From positions 1 to 63,207 of IMG/VR virus record IMGVR_UViG_3300035670_000203: 63,207 nucleotides of DNA. The stretch is one strand, 5' to 3'. This document shows, in pieces, positions 48,426 to 58,800 of this stretch. Positions within the stretch are counted from its first letter, which is position 1, and every line of letters starts with the position of its first letter. The DNA is from a virus. The notes beneath the pieces were generated by a model. It saw only the letters and a list, made by a program, of their open reading frames with translations. It was not told the DNA's origin and searched no databases. Position numbers and translations under genes: made by a program.

Positions 48426-51236
48426 TCATTTACCTCCTAAACATTTTATACATCCAGTACAATCAACTACATTAATAACTTTTGAATCTTTTGGAACATC
48501 AAACTCTTCATCCTTAGACAATCTCTTCACTTTAAGTATTGGAGCAAGTAAAGCATTAAATCCTGTAGAAGAATTTGTTTTGATTTCTGGAATATCATCA
48601 AAACCACAACCACTATTTAACACTCTAACACCAGTGATTTGTCCATACTCATTAATTATGGGTTTTGCAACAACACCATTGCTAGGTGTAATAATAAGTT
48701 CATCTTCTGGTCTGTATCCGTATCCACTTTGAAGAACCTCAATCTCCTCTACGCATAATACTACATTATAAGATACTCTTCCTCCACCTTCTCCAGAAGA
48801 ATCTGTGAGTGCAAAGTCATTTACAACTGGTATATTTGGTGGTTTTACTGGAAGAAGTGGAAGATTAATAGTCTTTCTGTCAGTTCCTATTCCTGAAGTA
48901 TCAGTTGATATTCCTAGATTGTTTCCAGTGGTTCCTATACCTAGATTTCCGGTGGTTCCTATACCTAGATTTCCGGTGGTTCCTATGCCCACACTTTGAT
49001 CTAAAACTATAATTGTTCCTTCGACAACATCTTCTCCAACAACTGTAGATCCTCCTCTAGCAATTCTATTTGGAACAGTATTCAAAGATAACTGATTATT
49101 AGAAATAAATCCATAATATTTTTTAGATTCTCCTTCAAGATTAGTAATTGTCATCTGAATTGGTTCTTCTTCAGATGCTACTGTTTGCTCTATATTTACT
49201 TCAAACTTATTAAACTGAAGAGGTACAGTTTCTGGAGGACCAATTGGTGGGTAGTAAGTATCCCCAGGTTCTAGGACTGCTGGTTTATTAATTCCGACAA
49301 TTCTATATCTACCATCTCTGGTTCTAATATATCCTTCATCAGGTTCTTTCCAAGTAAATCCATCACCTCCCATACTACCATCAGGTTTCTGTAAATATCC
49401 TGTTCCAGGAGATTCTACTGCAATACTTTTTAGTTTTAACTTTCCAGGATTTTCTTCATCAGGTTCCATTATTGCTTTAAAAGAACCTCCTGATCCATTG
49501 CCACAAGCATCCTGAAGACTAACTGTAGGAGTTGAGGTAAATGATCCAGGATTAATAATATCAAATCCAATAATCGAAGAATTTGACCCTACAATTGGAT
49601 TTGCGATTGCACCAGAATTTTCTCCTCCCAAGAAGTTAACTGTAGGTGGACCGCAAAGAACTGGACCGACTTCACAATTTACTGCTCTAGCTGGTGTTTT
49701 TCCTGGAGGAGCAAGAGTCTTAACGATTTCAGAAGAAAAATCTCCGACTTGTATTCCAGGGGTTGCTGGTCCTGCCAAATCAATCTCATCATATCCTGGG
49801 CAACTTTGATCTTCATCGCAAAGAAAGAACTTTAATATTCCAGATAAAATATCAAAAGCAGAAGCAACTATGGAAGCAATATTACCAATTGCACCAAGAA
49901 CACCGGAAAGAGCAGAAGTTATTTCTCCTAAAATTGGATTTAAAAAATCAGAAAGTAATTGTTGAACTGCACAAACTGGACCACTAACTAGTTTTTCAAT
50001 TGAATCAGTAAGCAACTTTACAAATGTAGGAACAAGAGATGAAATTATTTTTTTAAATAAGCAAGAAAGAATTTCAAGTGCCTCAGATACAATGTTATTA
50101 TATGTTGGTCTTTCACTTGGAAAAAGAAATGGAATTACTTCTTTTTGTAAAAGATTTGTAATTTCAACTTCCAATTTTTCCAAAATAAGACCAAGTAAAT
50201 TGGTCATATATGAGGAAATAAAACTAGATGCAGTTTGAATAATATTATTTAATTGTGATTGTATAGAAGCTGCTGCTAAAGAAACTTCTCCGGCAGTTCT
50301 CTTAATTTGATCTGCTTGTGTTATTAAATTATTAAGAACTTTTGCAATTCCTTGAACATCAGAATCATCTTTTTTACAAGCATTTCTTAAAGGTCGTTTT
50401 ACCTTTTTATCTTGATCCTGAGTATCCCAAGCTAATGTAGTGACGTGAAGTCCCTCAGTAACTTGTAAAGGAACATTAAAAATATTTAAATTATCAGGAA
50501 CATATGCTGGTGCTTTGTTTGAATCACTAAATGTATTATTAAACTGTTGATATCCTTGATTACAATTTCCTGGTGGTTGAGTTGCTGCTTGTCTTGAAGC
50601 TTTTGCAGTAGCAACTAAGACTTGTCTTTCTACTTCTTGTGGAGGAAGTCCTTTTGCTTTTGCTTCAGATCTTGCTTTAGAAGCAGCATCAAATTCTTCT
50701 CTGGTTGGAGTTCTTGCGGGATTAAGAAGTCTTGATAATTGTTGCGTGGATAATTTATCAACATCTGGAGGTAACGCAGTGTTTGATAAACTTCCAGGAC
50801 CATTAGGTGGAGGTGGTGGAGGTGGAGGAACAACTCCTCTTTCCTTTGGAACATTATTATTTGAATTTCCTACAACACCAACAATATAACCTTCCTGTCC
50901 TGCCATTCCATCCATAAAGAATCCAAAGACCACAGATCCTGGTTCTATGGATGGAGTTACTGATGCTCCACCGTGCCCAGAACCAGCAGTGACAGGCATT
51001 ATCACCTGACAGAATGCCATCTGTTCTGGTGGAAGTTTATCCAACTCCCCAGTGTGCCAATTAAAAACTCTTACTTTATATCTATGTCCCCATCCCTTAA
51101 TGGAAGCAATATTCGTAAATGTTCCTGCTTCAATGTTGTCTTGCCAAGATTCTTTTGTTTCTACTCTGCCTAACCACCAAGGGGGATTGACAAAAAATTG
51201 AGGATTAAAAGTAGAACCAGTAGTTACATCAGACAT
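48426..51236 (-). CDS. gp5: Baseplate hub gp5-like protein, 936 aa
   Basis: The N-terminus FFVNPPWWLGRVETKESW, KVRVFNWHTGELDKLPPEQM, FCQVIMPVTAGSGHGG and VVFGFFMDGMAGQEGYIVGVV is the OB-fold of T4-like gp5. A poly-Pro stretch (about 138) leads into a long linker with helical segments, then a coiled region (about 280-470) and a beta-rich end with VGIGTTGN-like short repeats and a final CTGCIKCLGGK. No T4-lysozyme signature (the E...D...T catalytic set) was visible. The hub trimer would sit under the gp27-like ring. Cell-wall cutting is probably provided by the 1022-residue protein. Confidence 0.85.
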   Translation of the reverse strand: MSDVTTGSTFNPQFFVNPPWWLGRVETKESWQDNIEAGTFTNIASIKGWGHRYKVRVFNWHTGELDKLPPEQMAFCQVIMPVTAGSGHGGASVTPSIEPGSVVFGFFMDGMAGQEGYIVGVVGNSNNNVPKERGVVPPPPPPPPNGPGSLSNTALPPDVDKLSTQQLSRLLNPARTPTREEFDAASKARSEAKAKGLPPQEVERQVLVATAKASRQAATQPPGNCNQGYQQFNNTFSDSNKAPAYVPDNLNIFNVPLQVTEGLHVTTLAWDTQDQDKKVKRPLRNACKKDDSDVQGIAKVLNNLITQADQIKRTAGEVSLAAASIQSQLNNIIQTASSFISSYMTNLLGLILEKLEVEITNLLQKEVIPFLFPSERPTYNNIVSEALEILSCLFKKIISSLVPTFVKLLTDSIEKLVSGPVCAVQQLLSDFLNPILGEITSALSGVLGAIGNIASIVASAFDILSGILKFFLCDEDQSCPGYDEIDLAGPATPGIQVGDFSSEIVKTLAPPGKTPARAVNCEVGPVLCGPPTVNFLGGENSGAIANPIVGSNSSIIGFDIINPGSFTSTPTVSLQDACGNGSGGSFKAIMEPDEENPGKLKLKSIAVESPGTGYLQKPDGSMGGDGFTWKEPDEGYIRTRDGRYRIVGINKPAVLEPGDTYYPPIGPPETVPLQFNKFEVNIEQTVASEEEPIQMTITNLEGESKKYYGFISNNQLSLNTVPNRIARGGSTVVGEDVVEGTIIVLDQSVGIGTTGNLGIGTTGNLGIGTTGNNLGISTDTSGIGTDRKTINLPLLPVKPPNIPVVNDFALTDSSGEGGGRVSYNVVLCVEEIEVLQSGYGYRPEDELIITPSNGVVAKPIINEYGQITGVRVLNSGCGFDDIPEIKTNSSTGFNALLAPILKVKRLSKDEEFDVPKDSKVINVVDCTGCIKCLGGK

Positions 51237-51238
51237 AA

Positions 51239-51454
51239 TTAATCTTCATAAATTCTGCACTCTAAAGCATCTGGATTTAAATCGCAGTAAACTTCAAGTG
51301 GGGTTGGATCGTGATTATCCCCAGGATGATTCTCTTGATATTTTTCAAGATTTTGTATTTCATCATTTAGATGTCTTCTTCTTTGACTGCTGACATTGGG
51401 ATTATCTAATTCATTTCGATCATCCTCAATGTGCTGTTGGAGTGTTCTATTCAT
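51239..51454 (-). CDS. Hypothetical protein, 71 aa
   Basis: An acidic helical protein, MNRTLQQHIEDDRNELDNPN, QRRRHLNDEIQNLEKYQEN, then VYCDLNPDALECRIYED with two Cys. Lies between the gp5 and gp27-like genes and may be a small hub component. AATAAATA is 23 bases upstream. Confidence 0.6.
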   Translation of the reverse strand: MNRTLQQHIEDDRNELDNPNVSSQRRRHLNDEIQNLEKYQENHPGDNHDPTPLEVYCDLNPDALECRIYED

Positions 51455-51476
51455 AGAACGAAAAATATACTTGATT

Positions 51477-51484
51477 TATTTATT
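51477..51484 (-). promoter_or_regulatory. Late-type promoter box AATAAATA
   Basis: AATAAATA on the minus strand 23 bases upstream of the 71-residue gene and just after the gp27-like stop. A good late-box candidate, giving the gp5 unit its own promoter. Confidence 0.5.
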
Positions 51485-52781
51485 ACATTTTCATCGGTTT
51501 TCTTCCGTATGTTTCACGAATCAACTCCAAAGAAGTATAACATTGACTACTAGGGTCTATTCTATGACACAAACTTGATATGAGATATACTCCACTCATT
51601 CTTGGATCATATGTTGGATTTGGTTTTGTTGACTGTTCTGGAAAATCACAAAATATTAATTGCCCTGCTTCTAGACTAAAATCTCCATAAATTGTTATCT
51701 GTATTCTTAATGTAAATGCTTGATTGTATCTAGAAGATGCAGCAGAAAGATAATCTTTCTTTTCAGTATCTAATTCTTTTGATTGTTCTATGGGTTTTAA
51801 GTTTCCAACAGACTCAAGACTTGTAAAAAATCTAGAAGGACTATCAATGAATTCAGTATTCATATTTGTTCCAAACTCAGTAGCCTGAGAACTTGTCACT
51901 GGTGCTTGTTGGGTAATGCTTAATGGGTTACAGTTGTATACACTTTCTTGAGAATTAAACAAGTTCACTGATGAATTATAAGTTCCCATTTGCAATTGAT
52001 CTTTGAGATCATTATCACTTACAACTTCAAAGTTTAATATTTTTCCTGTATATCCTGGAGGAGGAACTGATACTGTATTGTTGTAAATAAACTTCTTAGT
52101 ATATTCTTGTTCAAACAATCCATCTACAGACTTAAATTTATATCCACTTTTTGTTTCAAAAAAGAAGTACCCAGCAAGTAATCCAAGAGCACTTGTTCCT
52201 TCTTTGATTGCTTGTGATGCCAACCACATTATAAACCAAAAGGGTTTCTTAGTAGTTCCGATAAAAGACCTTTCATTTTTAGTAGGTTCTATATCAAAAT
52301 CTTTTGGTGTTTTTAAATCTTCTAGTAATATTTTAACCACAGAATCTGATATTTTTCCATCATATCTTTTTACTATTCTTACACTTTCATTTTTTAAATA
52401 TTCTTTTGAAACTAATTCTATAATTTCAAATTCTTTTAACTTATCACTTCCTTTATCTTTTGATGTAATGTGTAATGGATTTATTTCACTCTTAAAAGGT
52501 ATCTTCTGTTTATTTGCATCTTCAATTTCAATATAAACTTTTTCACCTCTAGAAATTCTAACGGCATTTGATGCGGTAACTTTTCCCCCAGTTCCATCAT
52601 TTCCTCCTGCGGCATTTCCTGTATCAACAAATGCTATCGTCATTCTTACAGTCTCTGATAATATATTTTCATAATAATACAATTCAACTAAACCCTTGTT
52701 GAATGCGAGTGGTTCTCCCCCCGCATTTGGGTAAATATCAAAAACTGGAACGTTGCCTTTTGATTGATCTAAAGAAGTCAT
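51483..52781 (-). CDS. Baseplate hub gp27-like protein
   Basis: 432 residues. MTSLDQSKGNVPVFDIYPNAGG and ELYYYENILSETVRMTIAFVDTG form the first beta-domain; a second one is near LKEFEIIELVSKEYLKNESV; the C-terminal TLRIQITIYGDFSLEAGQLI and MSGVYLISSLCHRIDP are the usual closing strands of gp27/gpD-like hubs. This ring connects the tube to the gp5 spike. Identification rests on domain pattern and position next to gp5. Confidence 0.65.
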   Translation of the reverse strand: MTSLDQSKGNVPVFDIYPNAGGEPLAFNKGLVELYYYENILSETVRMTIAFVDTGNAAGGNDGTGGKVTASNAVRISRGEKVYIEIEDANKQKIPFKSEINPLHITSKDKGSDKLKEFEIIELVSKEYLKNESVRIVKRYDGKISDSVVKILLEDLKTPKDFDIEPTKNERSFIGTTKKPFWFIMWLASQAIKEGTSALGLLAGYFFFETKSGYKFKSVDGLFEQEYTKKFIYNNTVSVPPPGYTGKILNFEVVSDNDLKDQLQMGTYNSSVNLFNSQESVYNCNPLSITQQAPVTSSQATEFGTNMNTEFIDSPSRFFTSLESVGNLKPIEQSKELDTEKKDYLSAASSRYNQAFTLRIQITIYGDFSLEAGQLIFCDFPEQSTKPNPTYDPRMSGVYLISSLCHRIDPSSQCYTSLELIRETYGRKPMKM

Positions 52782-52782
52782 A

Positions 52783-55700
52783 TTAACCTATTGCGTCTAA
52801 AATATCCATTCCTGGAACACTATTATCTATATCACGCATCATTGAAATAGAAGTTCCACCTTCACCTCCAAGTGGGACAGGAACTTCTATTTCAATAGGG
52901 ACTTCAACAATTTCAGGTTCAGCATATGGTTGCTCATAGTCCATATATGTATTTAAAGAATTTATAATTGAAGGCATATATTTTTTCAATGAATTTCTAT
53001 CGTGAATATCATAATTTAATATATCAAGAAGTCCTGGCGCAACTTTTTCAGTTTCTTTGTAAGAATCTGCATCAATTACATATTCAGTTCCTTCTTCTCC
53101 TATCATTGCCATATGTGGGCCATCTAGAGTTTCACCACCTCTTGCATAAGCAACGTGAACGTGATCATTATGATCAGCTTGATATGATCCAATATTTTTA
53201 TATCTAGGGGAATGGTGTATAAGTTCAGCTGGACTATATCCATTTTTTCTATTCCATTCTAATATTGCTTTTATAACAGGAGCTTGTTCGTCTCTACCAC
53301 CACTACTTGGATGGGATGGAGCCCAACCACCTAAATCAATCGCTCTTCCTTGATAATGCAATGATCCAGAACTATGTCCAGATTTTGCCCAAGGAGGATG
53401 TCTTGGATGTCTATGAATAGACCCAGTAACAGGAAGTTTGGATCTATTTGCTTTCATAAAATCTCCAAGATCTCCTGCAATTTTTTGACCACCTTTTCCA
53501 TAACCTTTCCCCATTTTTATATTTTGATCTTTACTTGAAGATAATTCAGATTTAGAATATCCTCCTTGTTTGACTTTTGATAATGCTTTTAAAACTTTAT
53601 CAAAAGTAGTGTGAGCCTTATTCCTACCATCTCCGTGAAAATAAGATAAATTATCATTTCCTCTAGGCAATCCTGCCCATTCCATAGAAAGATATTTTGC
53701 AAATTCTGGATCCGATATTTTCCCAGCTAACCAATCTCTACCATATCTCTTCTTTTCAATAAGAGCTATAGCCATTTTATCCTGATTTTCTGGACTAAAA
53801 AGATCATTCGGTTTTAATCCAGCATAAGCAGCTTGTGCTGCAATATTCATAAATTGATATTTTCCAGATGCTGCTGATCCCCATTTTCTATAATTTGCCA
53901 GTTGAACAGCATTAGCTTGAGCAATTGTTAATTTTGAATAACCAGGATAAATTCCTCCATATCTACTATCATATGAACCTCCTGCAGATTCTACAGATGA
54001 TATTAAATCTAATAATGGACCCCATTTTCCAGAAGTTAATCCACCCCCTTCAACACCTTCATCCATTCCTTCATCAGATGGTTCATTATTTTTTTCAAGC
54101 ATCTCTTCTCTACCAACAGGTCTTAAAGATAATTCTTTACTCAAATTATGAATAGTAGTATTAACCTCTTTAGATACAGAATCTTCAACAGACTTTGCTA
54201 TTACATTTGTATAGTCTTCTCCACCAAAATATTTTTGTGCATCAACTTCTCCTCCTCCAGAAAATCCAAGAGGACTTGATTTGAATGTAGTTTGAATCCA
54301 AGAATTTAATCCTCTACCTGCATTTTTATAATCAAGCAAATCAGGTTTTTGTCCTAAAACACTCTTTAAAGCAATGGTAAAGAATGGACCAAAGAAGTCT
54401 GCCTTTCCTAAATTATCATTACTTTTGACTAAAAATTCTTGAGGATTTGTTGTTTTTTGTGTTGGTTTTTTAGTCTCTTGAGGTTGTTCTTTACTTTTTC
54501 CAGTAAATAAGCCAAAAGGATCCCACCAAGCTTTTTCAGGATTTGGAAATACCTTTCTTACTTTCTTTTCTCCGCCAGTATCAGCACCGGGTTTTATTTT
54601 TCTAGGAATAAAAGATACAGTTCTTTTTGGTTTCTTTTTCTTTAATGTTCTTCTTACTGTTTTTGATCTAGAAGTTTTTGGAATTCCTCCTCCAGCAAGT
54701 TTATTTACCTTACCTTTTTTAGGAGTTTTTCCTCCAAAAAATAAATCATATAAAGCACCACCAGCTAAATCCCCAGCAACTCCTCCAATCATACCCCCAA
54801 TAAAATTTCCAGCAACTGGAACTACAGATCCTATAACTGCTCCAAGAGCACCTAAGAGACCTGCACCAATTGCTCTAAATGCTGCTCTACCAAGATTTTC
54901 ACCAAGAGCAACAGACAATCCAAAATCAATTAATGCACCAACTACTGGCAATGGTATTCTTTTTAAAAATGGTCTAACTGAGGATAAAAGTGCTCTTTTC
55001 CCACCACCACTTGTAGTTATCGTAGGTCTTTGACGAAGTGGATTTCTTATATCAGGTCTACCTGCTGCACCACCACCACTTGTAGTTATTGTAGGTCTTT
55101 GACGAAGTGGATTTCTTATATCAGGTCTACCTGCTGCACCACCACCACTTGTGGTTACTTTAGGTGTTCCAGAAATTTTTGGAGATGCTCCTTTTCCTCC
55201 TCCACCAAATCCACCAGAACCAGCAGCAACCATCCCAGCAATGATTGCCAGATTTAAAAATTTATTTAATACTCCAGACAATTCATCAAATTTTTTTACT
55301 CCACCATCACCAAAAAGATTCTTTACAAATCCTCTAGTTGCATCATACGTTTTATATCCCCAATCAATAAAAGTTACTAAACTATCTAATAATTTTCCTC
55401 CCCAATCAATAATAAAATCACTTACATTAATAATAACAGGAAGTATCTTTAATAATTGAGGAAGAAATCCGATCAACCTAACTGCAAGAAATCCAAGAAC
55501 AGTTTGAGTAATAAAGTTTTTAATCCATCCAAAAAAACCAAGTTTTGGAGCAGATGGTAGTTTAACTTCTTTTTCAGGTTTTGGAAGTTTTTTTTCTAAA
55601 TCCTTTTCTCTTTTAGAAAATTCTTCTCCTTCCTTTTTAATTCTTGTTTTTTTATCTTCTTTTTTTGAAAGAAGTAAAGAATCTTTTAGTAATTTATCAA

Positions 55701-55851
55701 CCTTAATAACCTTATTCTCAATCTTCTTTACAGTATCTGTTATAGAAGATGTCTTTGTTATTTTAGCAGAAGGTTTACTAAAATTTAAAAACTTATCTGC
55801 TTTAACTATAGAAGATTTTGAAGATTTTGATGGAGGAAGTAGTTTTGCCAT
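52783..55851 (-). CDS. Tape-measure-like tail protein with two cell-wall hydrolase domains
   Basis: 1022 residues. N-terminal charged helices; a hydrophobic region (about 105-165, LGFLAVRLIGFLPQLLKILP); Gly/Ser repeats; a second hydrophobic region (LGALGAVIGSVVPVAGNFIGG) at about 330-370. At about 612-730 is a lambda-R-like transglycosylase: DLISSVESAGGSYDSRYGG (catalytic Glu), SGKYQFM, FSPENQDKMAIALI, MEWAGLP. At about 830-900 is an M15/VanY-like metallopeptidase: LHYQGRAIDLGG (H and D ligands) and HNDHVHVA (HxH). Two hydrolytic domains on one tail protein would cut glycan and peptide during DNA entry. C-terminal acidic EVPIEIEVPVPLGG. Hydrolase calls are strong; tape-measure call is moderate. 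Confidence 0.75.
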   Translation of the reverse strand: MAKLLPPSKSSKSSIVKADKFLNFSKPSAKITKTSSITDTVKKIENKVIKVDKLLKDSLLLSKKEDKKTRIKKEGEEFSKREKDLEKKLPKPEKEVKLPSAPKLGFFGWIKNFITQTVLGFLAVRLIGFLPQLLKILPVIINVSDFIIDWGGKLLDSLVTFIDWGYKTYDATRGFVKNLFGDGGVKKFDELSGVLNKFLNLAIIAGMVAAGSGGFGGGGKGASPKISGTPKVTTSGGGAAGRPDIRNPLRQRPTITTSGGGAAGRPDIRNPLRQRPTITTSGGGKRALLSSVRPFLKRIPLPVVGALIDFGLSVALGENLGRAAFRAIGAGLLGALGAVIGSVVPVAGNFIGGMIGGVAGDLAGGALYDLFFGGKTPKKGKVNKLAGGGIPKTSRSKTVRRTLKKKKPKRTVSFIPRKIKPGADTGGEKKVRKVFPNPEKAWWDPFGLFTGKSKEQPQETKKPTQKTTNPQEFLVKSNDNLGKADFFGPFFTIALKSVLGQKPDLLDYKNAGRGLNSWIQTTFKSSPLGFSGGGEVDAQKYFGGEDYTNVIAKSVEDSVSKEVNTTIHNLSKELSLRPVGREEMLEKNNEPSDEGMDEGVEGGGLTSGKWGPLLDLISSVESAGGSYDSRYGGIYPGYSKLTIAQANAVQLANYRKWGSAASGKYQFMNIAAQAAYAGLKPNDLFSPENQDKMAIALIEKKRYGRDWLAGKISDPEFAKYLSMEWAGLPRGNDNLSYFHGDGRNKAHTTFDKVLKALSKVKQGGYSKSELSSSKDQNIKMGKGYGKGGQKIAGDLGDFMKANRSKLPVTGSIHRHPRHPPWAKSGHSSGSLHYQGRAIDLGGWAPSHPSSGGRDEQAPVIKAILEWNRKNGYSPAELIHHSPRYKNIGSYQADHNDHVHVAYARGGETLDGPHMAMIGEEGTEYVIDADSYKETEKVAPGLLDILNYDIHDRNSLKKYMPSIINSLNTYMDYEQPYAEPEIVEVPIEIEVPVPLGGEGGTSISMMRDIDNSVPGMDILDAIG
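55002..55139 (-). repeat. Tandem repeat, 2 x 69 bases
   Basis: A 69-base (23-codon) unit repeated twice with a partial third copy (to about 55156), encoding TTSGGGAAGRPDIRNPLRQRPTI split over the linker. Nearly identical copies indicate recent slippage or duplication in the flexible linker of the tail protein. Confidence 0.8.
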
Positions 55852-55856
55852 TGATC

Positions 55857-58800
55857 TTATTTCTTAACTCCATAAGTACTTCTTGCAGTTTTTGTAGATT
55901 TAGCGCTATGGTTTGGAGAAAATGAAGGTGGTTTACTTGATTTAGTAGATCCTTTTGATTTACTAGATCTTTGACCTCCTTTATATTGAGATGTTTTTTT
56001 ATTTGCTGCTGGCTTTGGTATAGGTTTTACCGGAGTTTTGGTTGCTGTTTTTGGTCTAGTAAATCTAGATTTAGTAGGTTGTTTTGTATTTTTTTGTGGT
56101 TTATCATAAAGTTTTGCTGATTTATTTTTCTTCAAAAATTCTTTTTTCTTTTTCTCTTCCTCTTTTACTTTTGCAGATCCTCCACCAAACCATCCCATCT
56201 TATCCCACCAAGGTCTTTTTTCTTCTAATTTACGTTGGTTTTCTTGTTGTTTTTTAATTTTTTTCTGTTCGGCAATTGCTTTTTGTTGATCTTTTTTCAA
56301 TTGTTCTGGTGTTTTTTGTTTTCCTGTTGAAGGATCTATTTTACTCCTATCAATTTTCCCAATTTTAATTTCACTACCAAGGGCTCTTTGATTTAACCAT
56401 CCAATATCTTGAGCAAATCTTCCCAACATAGAAGCACCAAAATAAGTTGCATCACTAAAAGATCCTTTCAATAAACCTTCTTTTGCTAATTGAGCATATT
56501 CTCCAACAGTTCTATTAAAATTATACCTATCATCACTGTAAAGAACATCTCCCCCAGGTTTTGTAGAAGCAGTAAATCTTCCTAAGATAGAATTAGCTGC
56601 TGATCCTCCAGATACTTTATCGCTATATGCACCTCCACCTTTAGCACCCTTATTAATATCTTCTTGATTCCAATTCATAGTTACTTTACCAGTTTTTGGA
56701 TCAACTTTCAATCCGTTTTTGCCCATAGTTTGTTCTATAGTTTGCATTCTCATTTTATCAACTTGAGGATTTGATAAAATTTTAAATGGTCTCCCTAAAG
56801 GTCCTAATATGGATTTTAGGAAAGTTAAATTTCTCATCGTGGTAGCATTCCCAGATGGAATAGGAATTAATCCTTTATCAGCAATTTCTTTAAATGGACC
56901 ATCAGGAAGTTTTCTAATAAAACTATCACCAAAAGTAATCTGTCTATCTTGAATCTTTTCCATTCCTTTAGAAAGATCATTATATCTCTTAGAAGATGAT
57001 ACATTCTTCATAGTATCAAAAAATTTAGCCCCAGTATTTTTTGGTATTTGAGAAATTTGGTTTACTGTTTGAGAAGCCTTATCTTGAATTTTTCCAGATT
57101 TAATATCGGATAAAACTTTATTGCCATAGTTTAAAGATTGACTATACAATCCTGATCCAAATTTTGCACTAGAGTCTATCAAAGATGAAACATCTTTTTT
57201 TAATTGATCACCTTGCAAATATTTTTGTGCTTGAACACCAGCATTCATTCCAATATTCCCAATTTGATTGGGATCTAATTTAATATTCCCAATTTGACCA
57301 GCTGTCCTATTGATAAAATTAGCAGAATTAGAAGCAAATTCATTAGTTGTAGGTCCCCAAGTTTGCGGTTCCTGAAGATTAATTCCTTTACTAAGGAACC
57401 ACTTATTCATAGCATATAATAATTTTTCAAAATCATTACCTCCACCAGAATCACGTCTAATTTCTCCTCCACCATAAGCATAAGTTTTTCCTCCAACTAC
57501 TTGAGGTTGGTTTGTACCACCTCCTGCAGCATTCATTGCTTCTAAGGTCTCTACTCCATACTTATTGACAGCACCAACTGACATAACAAATTCACCATCA
57601 GTAAGCATTGCAGGAACTCTATCTCTTCCCTTTGGTCCATTTACTAATCCACTACCTAATCCTCCAGAAAATCCTCCACCACTAAATCCATATTGTTTTG
57701 TCTTTCCTGTTTGTAAGAAATAAATCTGCTCATCAATTTCAGATCCCTTTCCTTGTAATCTTTCAAAAACATTAAGATTTGCTTTTTGTGTTTGAAGTTG
57801 TTTTATCTTATCATCTTTGCTTCCAGGTGCTTTTTCAGTTTTTCTTTCCTGCTCATTTACAGTTTGAGGAAACATTGCAGGGATTGTTGCCCCAGCAGTA
57901 AATAGAGCAATTCCTTTTCCTAAAGGAGTTCTTATAAACTTTAAAAGTTGTGGTATGGCAACCTTACCAATTTGGAAGATAAATCTTCCAAGCATACCAA
58001 CAGTTCCTCTGACAAATTTGCCAAAGGTTGTTCCAAATAGAACATAAGATCCAAGTAATGCTGGCCACCAATCTTTAAAAAATCTTATAATACTTTTTAT
58101 TTTTCCTTGATTTTTTGGATCTGCAATCCAATTTACAAGTTTAATTAATATTCTTCCAAGAATTATATTACCAATAAAATTAAGTATCTTATCCCAAATA
58201 GATTGAAATGGTTTAGTAATTGCAGATATTGCTTTCTTGATTCCATCAAAAGTTTTAGATTCTAATTCACCCTCTCTTGACTTTCTTTTTTTATTTTCTT
58301 CTTCTTTTCTTTTCTCTTCTAATTGATTCCTATTTCGATCATTAATATCTGTTAGAGTATTGACAATTGAATCAAGAGTTTTATTAATATTATCTAAAGA
58401 AGTTTTTAATGATTCAGAATTATCAGATGATGTTCTAGAAATTTTAGCAGACTTTTCTGTAATGTCTCTAACTTTTACTGGATCAATATACTGTTGGAAA
58501 AAAGAATTATTTGCTGTTATTTTCCCAGAAGGAGATTTAGCAATTTTTCCTCCTCTTGGTCGATTCCCTCCTCCAGATGAAGGGGAAGGAGGTGCAGATG
58601 GAGGAGGAGAAACTGATACTTTTGCTTTTGAGGTCTTTACTTTAAATCTACCTTTCTTATTTTTAACTCTCTTAAATTCATTTCTTAAGAGCTCATCTTC
58701 TTCTCTAGGAAGTTCTTTTCCTATTAATCTAGCAGATGCTAATTTTTTCTTTATAATTTCATAGTAAGTCTGGTAATCAAGTTCCAATCCAGAATTGATC

